From contig OZ020622.1 in the NCBI GenBank assembly GCA_963971575.1, positions 16,060,879 to 16,124,878 on the forward strand: a DNA stretch of 64,000 nucleotides, written 5' to 3'. The notes beneath the pieces were generated by a model. It was not told the origin of the DNA, ran no database searches, and saw nothing but the letters and a program-made list of their open reading frames with translations. Shown here one piece after another: positions 44,709 to 53,994 of this stretch. The position numbers were made by a program, and so were the translations under genes. The stretch is from Liopterus haemorrhoidalis. Lineage: Eukaryota > Arthropoda > Insecta > Coleoptera > Dytiscidae. How positions within the stretch are numbered: the first letter of the stretch is position 1; the number at the start of each line of letters is the position of its first letter.

Positions 44709-44773
44709 ATTTTTACACATTGCAGAGATTTGTAGGTAATCAGCGAGTAATAACAAACTGTTGGTATTATTCT

Positions 44774-44939
44774 TTTCTTAGCTTTGTGCGGAACTAGATT
44801 TTGAAATCTAGTAACTTTTAACGATTTATTGAAGCTTTTGATCATTTTGTTTAAAGCCCTCTTCAATCGATAAAAAGTGAACTCGTGATAACTTTAAAAA
44901 AACGAACATTCCATTTAGTTCCGCACGAAGCTAAGAAAC
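44774..44939. mobile_element. MITE N
   Basis: TTTCTTAGCTTTGTGCGGAA and TTCCGCACGAAGCTAAGAAA are inverted termini. The interior starts with the palindrome ACTAGATTTTGAAATCTAGT shared with MITE M. Confidence 0.75.
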
Positions 44940-45054
44940 GAGTAATACGTATTAAAATTCATAAATTTGGATAACTTTAGAAAAAAATAATCCACGTGCT
45001 TCCATCTGGAGACTTAGAAGCATATTTGAGATGCGCTCAGTTCCCCAATCAGTC

Positions 45055-45295
45055 AGACAAATACTGTAAGCACGGTATTGCAAAAAATTCGAAAACCTAA
45101 TCCGATAAAAAATTCCTGTTGAATTATTTTTGAGATTTTTTTAGATTTTTAGATCAACCCCTCTGGGAAATATGGTAGGGAATAAAAAACTTTTGACACA
45201 TTTTTGGCGAATAGTCCATAAAAAATATTTAAAAACTGAAGAAAATAAAATGGCGCAATAAAATAGATACCAAAAAAGCAATCGTTTATATCAGT
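45055..45295 (-). mobile_element. T-family core fragment
   Basis: AATCCGATAAAAAATTCCTG, TTTTTAGATCAACCCCTCTGG and ACACATTTTTGGCGAATAG match the T variant core of 52718-53486. Ends are lost. Confidence 0.5.
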
Positions 45296-45370
45296 GGTGT
45301 CTAACAAAAGGCCCGCGGGCCAGTTCGGCCCGGGACTAATTTTAAACGGCCTGCAGGACTCCTCCTCCTC
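45296..45370. mobile_element. Left end of a hAT element (GGCCCGCGGGCC)
   Basis: CAGTGGTGTCTAACAAAAGG followed by CCCGCGGGCC and CGGCCCGGG is a common hAT terminus, a relative of 47976-48902. No partner end is visible nearby. Confidence 0.45.
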
Positions 45371-46560
45371 TTCAAGTGACTACTAAATTTACTATTTTAT
45401 GTGTGAAAACTTACACTTTATTTTAATGTGTTTTATTATTTTCTGTGATATTCGATGATAATTGGCCCCTTTACAATCCAGTATCATCACACTGCGTCTA
45501 TTCAATTTTTCGAACAGGCTTGTATCCCATTTATTTGTGATTGTCTGTACAACGTTTCTTTTATCGAGTAAATAAGATTTTATTAATTTATTTATTGTTT
45601 TATTTACTTTTTATTAATATGTACTCCAGTCATTTATATGGGTAAGCGCAAATAGCCACAGTTGCTGTACACCAAAAATTTGCAAGAATTTTAGGTGAAT
45701 TTTCAAGAACTAGCTAACTAACTGACTTCCGAATTTATCCCCCAGCGTCCTCAAATGATTTTCTAAAATCTTCGATATAAAGAGATTTTCACTATTGGAA
45801 ATGGTTGGATACAACTGGTCTACATACATGTAAAAATGTACCTACTTTATATACGTATATATATGTATATGTACATATGTACATATGTGTTTCCATATTG
45901 TATATAGAAGCACATTTTACATAACAATGACTTGCTTAATAAGATTAACCAAAAATTCTACAAATACCTTTCCAGTCGCTCCAGTTTTGGTCTCCATGGA
46001 ATCCAATCATGAAAATCCATAATATAATACACTGTTTCAAGTATTTTCTGCACTTTTACCACTTAAAAATTACTAAAAAGGACAGTAAAAATATAGACGC
46101 CACATGCAAAAATCACGCATCATTACTTATCAAGATGGCTAACACTGATAAAGCTCATTAAGGAATATAGTCATTAAAAATTAATAAATAAGGCACAGAA
46201 TTGTTTAAAATAATTGTTAATGGGACTAAACATATACATACATTCATATTTTATCAGATGGTTGAATTTACAATACCCAATGCAAAACTTTTTTATTTTT
46301 GAAAACGGGGAATCATGTTAAATTTGAAAGTTGGAGGATGCTACATGATCTATAATAGACTATATTTATAATAACAATTGACTGTCAAATACGAGAAATA
46401 TATTATTTTCTATGAAAAATATTTTCATTTAATTCACATAAATTAGGTAGGTAATTACCATATCACACAAATGTTAGTTTGATGTAAATTAAAGGCACAA
46501 ATAAGAAATAAATAAACGTATTAAGTAATAGGCTACGAATTTTAAAAAAATAGACAATGA
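45371..46560. other. AT-rich spacer with TATACGTA microsatellite
   Basis: TATACGTATATATATGTATA and ACATATGTACATATGTG at 45848-45890. No gene. Confidence 0.5.
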
Positions 46561-46561
46561 A

Positions 46562-46737
46562 ATCAATTAATTTTTTTATTATTTTTATTTTACGTTTATG
46601 GCCTTTGCGACCAAGGCAATTAGCCAGGACAGTTCTAATTTTTCCTAACGAAAATTCCATGCCTGAACAGGATTCGAACCCGAGACCTTAGCAACGCAGG
46701 GGACGTGTGGGTACTACGCTACGCCGGTCGGCAAAAT
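46562..46737 (-). mobile_element. tRNA-derived SINE, family S, copy 2
   Basis: On the - strand: GCCGACCGGCGTAGCGTAGT, TCTCGGGTTCGAATCCTG, AGGCATGGAATTTTCG, AATTGCCTTGGTCGCAAAGG and an A-rich tail, all in the same order as copy 1 at 35445-35597. Confidence 0.8.
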
Positions 46738-46769
46738 AAGTTTATATTGATGTAATTACAATTGTTTTT

Positions 46770-46985
46770 AGGGTTTTGTAGGTATGACCTAAAAACTCCT
46801 ATAACGTCAGTCGTATGTCTGTCTGTACGGTAGAAATTTCCAAGCGGGAAAAATATAAGCAAATATGTATTGAACGAAAAAATAAAAATATATATTTTTT
46901 TAAAATTTTTAGTGGGGTTTCAAATGAAACCTCTTGATGCATAAATCAGAAAATTTCAATTTAATTAAATAGCGTTTCCTATTGT
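46770..46985 (+). mobile_element. T-family variant, fragment H
   Basis: AGGGTTTTGTAGGTATGACC, TATGTCTGTCTGTACGGTAG, then the shortened core AATATAAGCAAATATGTATT and GGGGTTTCAAATGAAACC. The right part is missing. Confidence 0.55.
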
Positions 46986-47080
46986 GAAAGGTTCCAGCTT
47001 ACATATTAAGAAGACAAGTGAATTCACAATATCTACCGGACTGATTAAATAAAAAAAAAATTATTCGAATAGAATTACAA

Positions 47081-47320
47081 TTAAATATTGTCTCCCTCAA
47101 AATAACTTCCTTGGGAAGCCACACAGATCTGGAGACGGTTCTTCCAATCCACATAGCAGTGCTTGAACTCGGATACTAGAATAGCTTTCAGCTGGTCGGT
47201 TACAGACGTTTGAATGTTTTCGAGTGTCCCAAAATGATGTCCCTTGAGTTGATTTTTCAATCTTCGGAAGAGAAAAAAGTCACAAGGACTCAAGTCAGGC
47301 GAATAATGAGGTTAAAAACT
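47081..47320 (-). pseudogene. mariner transposase C-terminus
   Basis: MSPCDFFLFRRLKNQLKGHH, LENIQTSVTDQLKAILVSEF and CVASQGSYFEGDNI then stop: the last 70 residues of a mariner transposase with the third catalytic Asp (PCDFF). Same subfamily as 12644-15030, including the 3' UTR (ATTCTATTCGAATAA). Confidence 0.85.
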
Positions 47321-47324
47321 GTAT

Positions 47325-47965
47325 TGAAGAGAAGAAAAAATAACAAATGAGATATTTCAAAATTTTTCTTTTATGGTCCCCCCCCGTAACTCCTCAAATC
47401 GAAAAAGTTTATATAACTAAAAAATATTTGTTTTCACATTGTTAATAATTTTTATTTTATACGCTTTTGCTGTTTATTTATTTACGTTTACATCTGTCCT
47501 ACGGAAAGAATTCAAATACGGACAGGTACATGGTAATAGTATATTTAAAGTTTAGTTTTTAAATATAGTAGTATTTAATTAATAAAAATTTATAATTTTT
47601 AGTCAATAATAAGGGAGATATTTCAAAAGTTTAGATTAAGCAAAGACTCTGTGATATTTTCTCAGACAGTCGTGAGAGAAAAATCACAAAATTAACCAAA
47701 ATTCCATTAATAAATTTCCTGATTTCCTCCCTGTCTGGTGTTATTAATGTTTTAATTGTTATTTCGCAAATTCGCATTGTGTCTTGAAGCGTTGTGAGAA
47801 GAGTAAGTAATTAGGTATGTAAGGCAGATTGTCTTGAAGATAACATTGTTTCCCACCATTCATACGTAGACTTAACTCTTTCACACAATGCTAATTTATA
47901 TCAGGTTAACAGTTATTTGACAATAATTGATATATTAACTACCCGCAATTTTATATAAGAGCCAA
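47325..47965. other. AT-rich spacer
   Basis: No element ends or coding sequence recognised. Confidence 0.5.
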
Positions 47966-47975
47966 TCATGTAAAT

Positions 47976-48902
47976 CAAGGGTGTCAAACAAGCGGCCCAC
48001 TACTTGCATTTTAGCGGCCCGTAATGACTTCTTATACTATAATAATTTTTTATACTACATATAGTATAAACATTTATTTGAACGAAAATACCTCGTGACA
48101 GAAGCTGTCCGGGCTGCGGCGTCAAGACTTCGGCAAGGGCGGAAAACCAATAGTCAGGCAATAACTGTTGCAGTTAGCCGTGCGATAGTCGGTAGATCAG
48201 CGATTCCCCGTGATTCCAAATAATACTCTCGTAAGTATAGCTTTCAAATACCACTTTCCTATAGGTGCAACTGCTCTGTACAGTACCAGTACGCTGATTT
48301 CGACCCGTTTTTGTTTTGCTGTTCGATAAAGCAAATATTTTGGCAAAATTTAATTGTTATTATTTAAATGTTATTTCCTTACTTCCTTCAAATAAATATT
48401 CAGAAAAATGGAGGAAAATAAAAAACAGAATAAGTAACAATATAAATATAGGTTTTTCCAAACGTTGAGATGGAACTAGATTTTGAAATCTAGTAATTTT
48501 TATCTATTAATTTGGACTTGTGGTCATTTTTTTTAAACTTTGTAAATCATACTCACATTACAAATTCTAGATTAAATTGATTATTATTATAAAATGTCAT
48601 TTAATTTTAATTTTATGTCATTCTTAATAAAAATTTCCCATTTATTATTATTATTATTTTTTTGTCTTCAAAATATGTGAAAATGTATTCAAATTTTTAA
48701 TAAATGTCATCGTCTCTATGGTTTCACTGTTGGAATTTTTGAAATTATCCAAGCAAGGTGTCTTCTCCTGACAACCTTAAAGAGCGAAATTCCCATTTAG
48801 TTCCGCCTAAACTTTTGGAATAGCCTGTACATAACGTGCGGCCCGCGTAATTTTTACTTGTTAGAAAAATGGCCCGAGGCTGAAATGAGTTTGACACCCT
48901 TG
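47976..48902. mobile_element. hAT element with perfect duplication, hosting MITE M
   Basis: Duplications ATGTAAAT (47968-47975, 48903-48910) are exact. Termini are CAAGGGTGTCAAACAAGCGG and GAGTTTGACACCCTTG. No hAT domain seen. MITE M copy 2 is inside (48448-48832). Confidence 0.8.
48448..48832. mobile_element. MITE M, copy 2
   Basis: GGAACTAGATTTTGAAATCT near the left and TTAGTTCCGCCTAAACTTTT near the right, with GTACAGGCTATTCCAA as the inverse terminus. Same family as 51897-52266. Confidence 0.65.
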
Positions 48903-49007
48903 ATGTAAATGGTCTAAGTTAGTGACGAGACGTACAAGCATTCTGCTGTATTATACACAATTTTTATCTTATGTACAGCATCAAAGGTGTGCAGCAAAAT
49001 TTGCAGT

Positions 49008-49476
49008 ATTTTGGAGGAGAGAATATTTACCCTGTGGCAACAAAAAAGGGATGGTACTAAACCCCTGCACGCTTTCCGGTCATAGGGAAAATTGCATTTC
49101 CACTTAAACACAAAATTTTTGTGCTTTTCTCTGATTTAATATTGCTTGCCCTTTTGTCAAAAGAAAGTTATAACAAATTTAAAGTCTTTTAAATATATGC
49201 ATGCGATTCGGAGGGTCCCAAAGGGTTCAAACGGTCATGTGATCTTGTGATAAAAAAATATGATTTTCCGCGTTTTCATACAGCATGCCTATAGTTAAAA
49301 GACTTTAAATTTGTTATAACTTTCTTTTGACAAAAGGGCAAGCAATATTAAATCAGAAAAAAACACAAAAATTTTGTGCAAGTGGAAATGCAATTTTCGC
49401 TATGACCGGAAAGCGTGCCGGGGTTTAGTACCGTCCCTTTTTTGTTGTCACAGGGTAAATATTCTCTCCTCCAAAA
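49008..49476. repeat. Hairpin repeat with 185-bp arms
   Basis: Arms 49008-49192 and 49295-49476 are inverted copies (TTTTGGAGGAGAGAATATTT ... TTTAAAGTCTTTTAA) with a loop of about 100 bp. The right arm is additionally bracketed by a perfect 16-bp inverted pair TTTCATACAGCATGCC (49275-49290) and GGCATGCTGTATGAAA (49477-49492). Confidence 0.75.
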
Positions 49477-49573
49477 GGCATGCTGTATGAAATCGGAGAC
49501 CAAAAATGTCATGAGCTCCCGGTCTATTATATTTTAGAGTTTTGTAGGTATGACCAAAAAAATTAATGTGATG

Positions 49574-50300
49574 CAGTGATGGGCGTTTACACGTAAACTT
49601 TAATTGTTTACGTATACGTGTAAACTTATGTAAACAATTGGTAGACTTGTCAACAATGTAAACAATGTAAACTTTGTAAATTGTCAAATAATGAGGTTAG
49701 TTTTAGCTATTTTATACGAATAATAGAGAGTTAATGAACAAGTATATTCAGTTCAAAACAATAAATTTATTAAAAAAATGGTGGGAAGAAACCGAAGGAA
49801 TAGTTCTGAAGAACTAGGTTTTGTTTTAATTAAAGAAAATTAAAGAAAATATAGGGCGTTATGCAAAATTTGCAATGAATCTTTTCGTTATTAAAAAATA
49901 TAGGCTGATTTTCTTAAAGGTGAAATTTAATGTATTTTGTTATTAAAAAAATTAGACTGAATTTTTTAAAGAAAAAAGTTTTTTAGTTTTCATATTCATA
50001 TTTACTAATTTGTATGTAACACCTGTATAATGATACAAATTCGATTTTTATGAATATGTATATTGGCTTGTCCTAATTTTATATACTTACTTTTTCATTT
50101 AAAATCGTTTCATTAAAATTTTATTATTTATAAAAATGTATTGATAATGAGGTTCTGTAATTCAAAACAAGTGCGCATGTCTAAATCATTGTTTACATTG
50201 TTTACGTTGTTTACAAGAGTTTTTGTGTTTCCTTTACATCAATTGTTTACGCGTCAACAATGAGGTAACTTACATCATGTAACTTACGCGCCCATCACTG
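49574..50300 (+). mobile_element. hAT element (CAGTGATGGGCG) with BED-like trace
   Basis: Perfect 8-bp duplications ATGTGATG (49566-49573, 50301-50308) flank CAGTGATGGGCGTTTAC and GCGCGCCCATCACTG-like ends, with repeated TTGTTTAC motifs near both ends. MVGRNRRNSSEE and YRALCKICNESFRY (49779-49895, with stops) look like the start of a BED zinc finger. It is inserted in the tail of a T-family fragment. Confidence 0.75.
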
Positions 50301-50309
50301 ATGTGATGT

Positions 50310-51830
50310 GTAAGTTTTGACATATTTTAGGGTTTTGTAGAAATTTAATAAATGTAGGAAGCCAACAGAATTCTGGATGTCAAAGACATTTTTCTTTTTA
50401 AATAAATCACTTCGACCAGCTGGTCATTCGTGCTAATAAGTATATTATTATTACATTTGCATATAGATCATATCATAAAAATAATATTGAATGAGTCTAT
50501 TATTAACAGTATTTTCGTATTTTTTTTTTGTCGGTTTTGTTTTATATCAAGATTATTAAAGTAATGCGAAGTGACATTACCGTTGGCGGCGCTGTTTTTC
50601 AAGGCAATATGGCTGAATTGTCTAGTATTCAGCTGCCAATATGCTAACAGCGAACAGGTTAGTTTAAGCACAGTACATTTTTATTTTATGAAAATGTATC
50701 TATCGACATTCTAACAAAAAATCAACACTAGAAAATATGTAATAATTTCAACAGTACTACAGTCGCGTACAATATTTGACCACCAGACTGCGTATCCGAA
50801 CGTGTCAGTTCTCAAAAGGGTATTTGTATTATAGTTAATAAATAACAATGGAATCGAAATCAAATATAATTTTAGGAATATTTAAATAAAAATAGAAAAA
50901 CAAATTGCTATAATAATATAGTAATTAATAAAATTGGAGGTTATATCAGTTTTTAAAAACGGCTGGACGTATTTTAACAAAATTTGGTACAATAGAGTAG
51001 AACCAGGATCAAATATAGGCATGATCTCAACATTTTCTTTCTTAGGGGGTGTTTCTTTGGTTAAAACTGGTACTAAAAACTTAAAATATTTCATTTATAA
51101 ACAGAACTATCTTAACAGAAAAAACTATACAATAAAAATTGTTTATAAGAAAACAAATCTTATTTATTCTATGCATTTTTTCAATTCGATGAATATCAGG
51201 GTAGTTATGGGGGGTGTCTAAAACTAAAATATTGAAATATTCCACTTCACATCAAAAATGGATGTAAAAAAATTTATTTAGAACGAAAAAACATTAATTT
51301 CGAAGAAAAAATACATTAAAACAAGTAGAAAATAAAAAAATTAAACGATATTTTGATATTTATAGTCAAAAATTAAACTTCACGTGTATATAACATATAC
51401 TATAAATAAAGACTGACGTACCGTGAGCATACAGATGACGCGTAGATTCGCCATTTACCCCTACCACTACAAGTTACGAGACAACCTTTACTTTAATAAT
51501 CTTGGTTTTATATAACTTTTGTTTCTTCTAAGTATTTTATGATGATATGTGTCTAATAGGGCGTCTTTTATGTTTTGTAGTATATTGTATTTTTTATTTC
51601 TTCTATAACTTCAAAATCAACAATTTTTTGATCATTTTTATTTATTATTCGAGTACTAAGATCTTTCATTTCATTTTTTAAAACTTAATTTAAATAATTC
51701 ATTATATTTTATCATATTTTTAATTCCAAAAAAGACACACAACCTTAGCAATAAATACAAAAAATCCATAAAATTATTAGCGATGAATAAAGAAAATAAT
51801 TATTTTGTCAAAAACAGAAAAACTGAAATA
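50310..51830. other. AT-rich spacer with T-family tail
   Basis: The first about 100 bp continue a T-family end (ATTTTAGGGTTTTGTAGAAA). The frame at 50934-51221 is unrecognised and probably fortuitous. Confidence 0.45.
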
Positions 51831-51832
51831 TT

Positions 51833-52395
51833 TTCCAAAAAACGCAATCTGATCAAAAATTTCTTTCGTACGTGTCCGGTTCAGATTAGGTACATACAGT
51901 CTGTTCCAAATGGTTAGGCGGAACTAAATGGGAATTTCGTTCTTTTAGGTTGTCACGAGAAGGGACTTTGCTTGGGTTATTTAATTTTTCACGTTAGAAT
52001 GTCAAAATTTAAAATTATAACAGTGAAACCTTGGAAACGGATGACATATGTCAAAATTAAATTATTTTTTGTACATATTTTAATGACAAAAAATAAATAA
52101 ATAGGAAATTTGTAATAAATTTTAAAATGATATTAACCTTAACCAAAAAATGTTTATTGTAAGTATGATTTACAAAGCTTAAACAAAATGGGCGAAAAGC
52201 ACGATTTAAACGATGAAAGTAACTAGATTGCAAAATCTAGTTCCGCCTAACCATTTGGAACAGACTTTAACTTAGAATTTTTTCAAATTTTAGTTTAACT
52301 ACTTAAGGTTAAAGGGTGCAGGACAATATTTTTTTAAAATCATTTTTGGAAGAAATCGTATTAAAATAAATTTAAAAAAACTACTTTCTGTTCTT
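51833..52395 (-). mobile_element. T-family core fragment split by MITE M
   Basis: AAACGCAATCTGATCAAAAA before and CTTAGAATTTTTTCAAATTT, GGTTAAAGGGTGCAGGACAA after the MITE at 51897-52266 are contiguous T core sequence. Confidence 0.55.
51897..52266. mobile_element. MITE M, copy 1
   Basis: CAGTCTGTTCCAAATGGTTA and TAACCATTTGGAACAGACT are inverted termini beside a TA. The interior has GGCGGAACTAAATGGGAATT and AACTAGATTGCAAAATCTAG. Confidence 0.8.
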
Positions 52396-52408
52396 TATTA
52401 TACCTCTT

Positions 52409-52709
52409 ATAAACTGTTCACTTTTGTAAGAACAAACTAAGAGGGAATTTTGTTTTCAATAGTTTGCACCTTTGAAGCTGTATGTCATGTTGGTATTAAA
52501 AAATGTCACTTGTTTAAAATGTCGATCCATTTGACATATATCATAATGAAAAATGATATCTTAATTATAATGCTCATAACCTTATCAACCTAAAGTCGGT
52601 TTTACAACGTAAGGAATATTTTTAATTGACATTTAAAGTCAGTAACACACCATAAAAGTAACCAAAATAACCAGATCTAGTGTGTTCTTACAAAAGTGAA
52701 CAGCTTATA
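52409..52709. mobile_element. MITE Z, copy 1
   Basis: ACTGTTCACTTTTGTAAGAA and TTCTTACAAAAGTGAACAGC termini; the interior is nearly identical to copy 2 (53085-53375). Confidence 0.8.
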
Positions 52710-52717
52710 ACAGCTTT

Positions 52718-53486
52718 CTTTGAATACTTTTCGAAAAAATAATCTGATAAAAAATTCCTGTTTAAATATTCCGGTTCCCAACAATATTCACTATGGATAT
52801 TTTTTTTTCAGATATTTAGATCAATCCCTCTGGAAGATAGAGTGGGGTACAAAAGTTTTTTGACATATTTTTGGCGAAAACCCCTTAACAAAATGTTTTT
52901 TCAAAAATAAATATATGCATATTCATCCACGCAGTAAGCGGTTTCATTTGATATACCACTCAAAATTTAAAAAAACATATTTATTTTTTTATTAAATACA
53001 TATTTGTTTATATTTATCTTGGGATGTATTTTTTGAACTCTCAGTATATTTCCTATATGTGGGCCAAATAGTTGTATCAGCATATAAGCAGTTCACTTTT
53101 GTAAGAACAATCTAAGAGGGAATTTTGTTTTCAATAGTTTGCACCTTTGAAGCTGTATGTCATGTTGGTATTAAGAAATGTCACTTTTTTAAAATGTCGA
53201 TCCATTTGACATAATGAAAAATAATATCTTAATTATAGTGATCATAACCTTATCAACTTAAAGTCGGTTTTACAGCGTAAGGAATGTTTTTAAATGACAT
53301 TTAAAGTCAGTAACACACCATAAAAGTAACCAAAATAACCAGATCTAGTGTGTTCTTACAAAAGTGAACAGCTTATACCAAATTTCAACATTCTATGTTA
53401 AGCCGTTTACAATTTCTACCGTACAGACAGACAGACACATGAGATACGTTATAATGGTTTTTTGGTGGGCATAGTTACAAAACCCT
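52718..53486 (-). mobile_element. T-family variant, copy F, hosting MITE Z
   Basis: Core AATAATCTGATAAAAAATTC through TTAAGCCGTTTACAATTTC, ACAGACAGACAGACACATGA and terminus AGTTACAAAACCCT. The MITE at 53085-53375 splits GTTGTATCAGCA from CCAAATTTCAAC. The tRNA-like half is absent. Confidence 0.65.
53085..53375. mobile_element. MITE Z, copy 2
   Basis: 291 bp with termini TAAGCAGTTCACTTTTGTAA and its inverse, TA on both sides, inserted in T variant F. Differs from copy 1 at only a handful of positions plus a short indel. Confidence 0.8.
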
Positions 53487-53489
53487 AAT

Positions 53490-53877
53490 TAATAATACAT
53501 ATCCTTCCATCCTTATATTCCATACCTTATGGAGGAATGGGGGGGACCTGGGGCTGTATATTAACTGGAAGTTGAATCTGTTAGTTAGGAAAGGAATGAA
53601 ATAATCTTTAAATATTTTGTGTTACAGTTTTATTATAAGTAAATATACAATTTATTGCAATAAAACAAATTAAAAAGAAGTAATATCATCCAAATAAAAT
53701 TACCAAATAAAAGTTGTATATACAAGACAATAATGCACATCTAAAAATGATAATATCTACTTAAAAATGACAGGAGTATGATAACATTTCATAACAACTT
53801 TTTTAAACGCTTTTCTGTTTCCAATACTGTTTTTTTCTTTCTTCTTAAGCATGCGAGCAGAATATGAATTTGGAGCT
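53490..53877. other. GDH 3' UTR and downstream flank
   Basis: AT-rich; includes the candidate poly(A) signals at 53629 and 53651. A GGGGGGACCTGGGG patch lies at 53530-53545. Confidence 0.5.
53629..53634 (-). terminator. Candidate poly(A) signal of GDH
   Basis: TTTATT on the + strand (AATAAA on the coding strand) lies about 245 bp after the GDH stop. A second TTTATT at 53651-53656 is equally possible. Confidence 0.4.
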
Positions 53878-53994
53878 TTAGAATGTAAGACCAGCTTCGG
53901 AGTAGGTGGTGAAGATTTTCTCGATTGAATTAACATAAGCAGCAGTTCTCAAGTCAAGACCAAGATTGAATTTCATTGCAGTCTTCATGATGGC
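53878..53994 (-). CDS. Gdh: GDH last coding exon
   Basis: Begins after TTTTCAG with [20 protein letters not shown] and ends EAGLTF plus TAA at 53878. The reading frame stays open a little upstream into the intron, but the acceptor and the homology both fix the exon start at 53994. Confidence 0.94.
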   Translation of the reverse strand, partial: AIMKTAMKFNLGLDLRTAAYVNSIEKIFTTYSEAGLTF

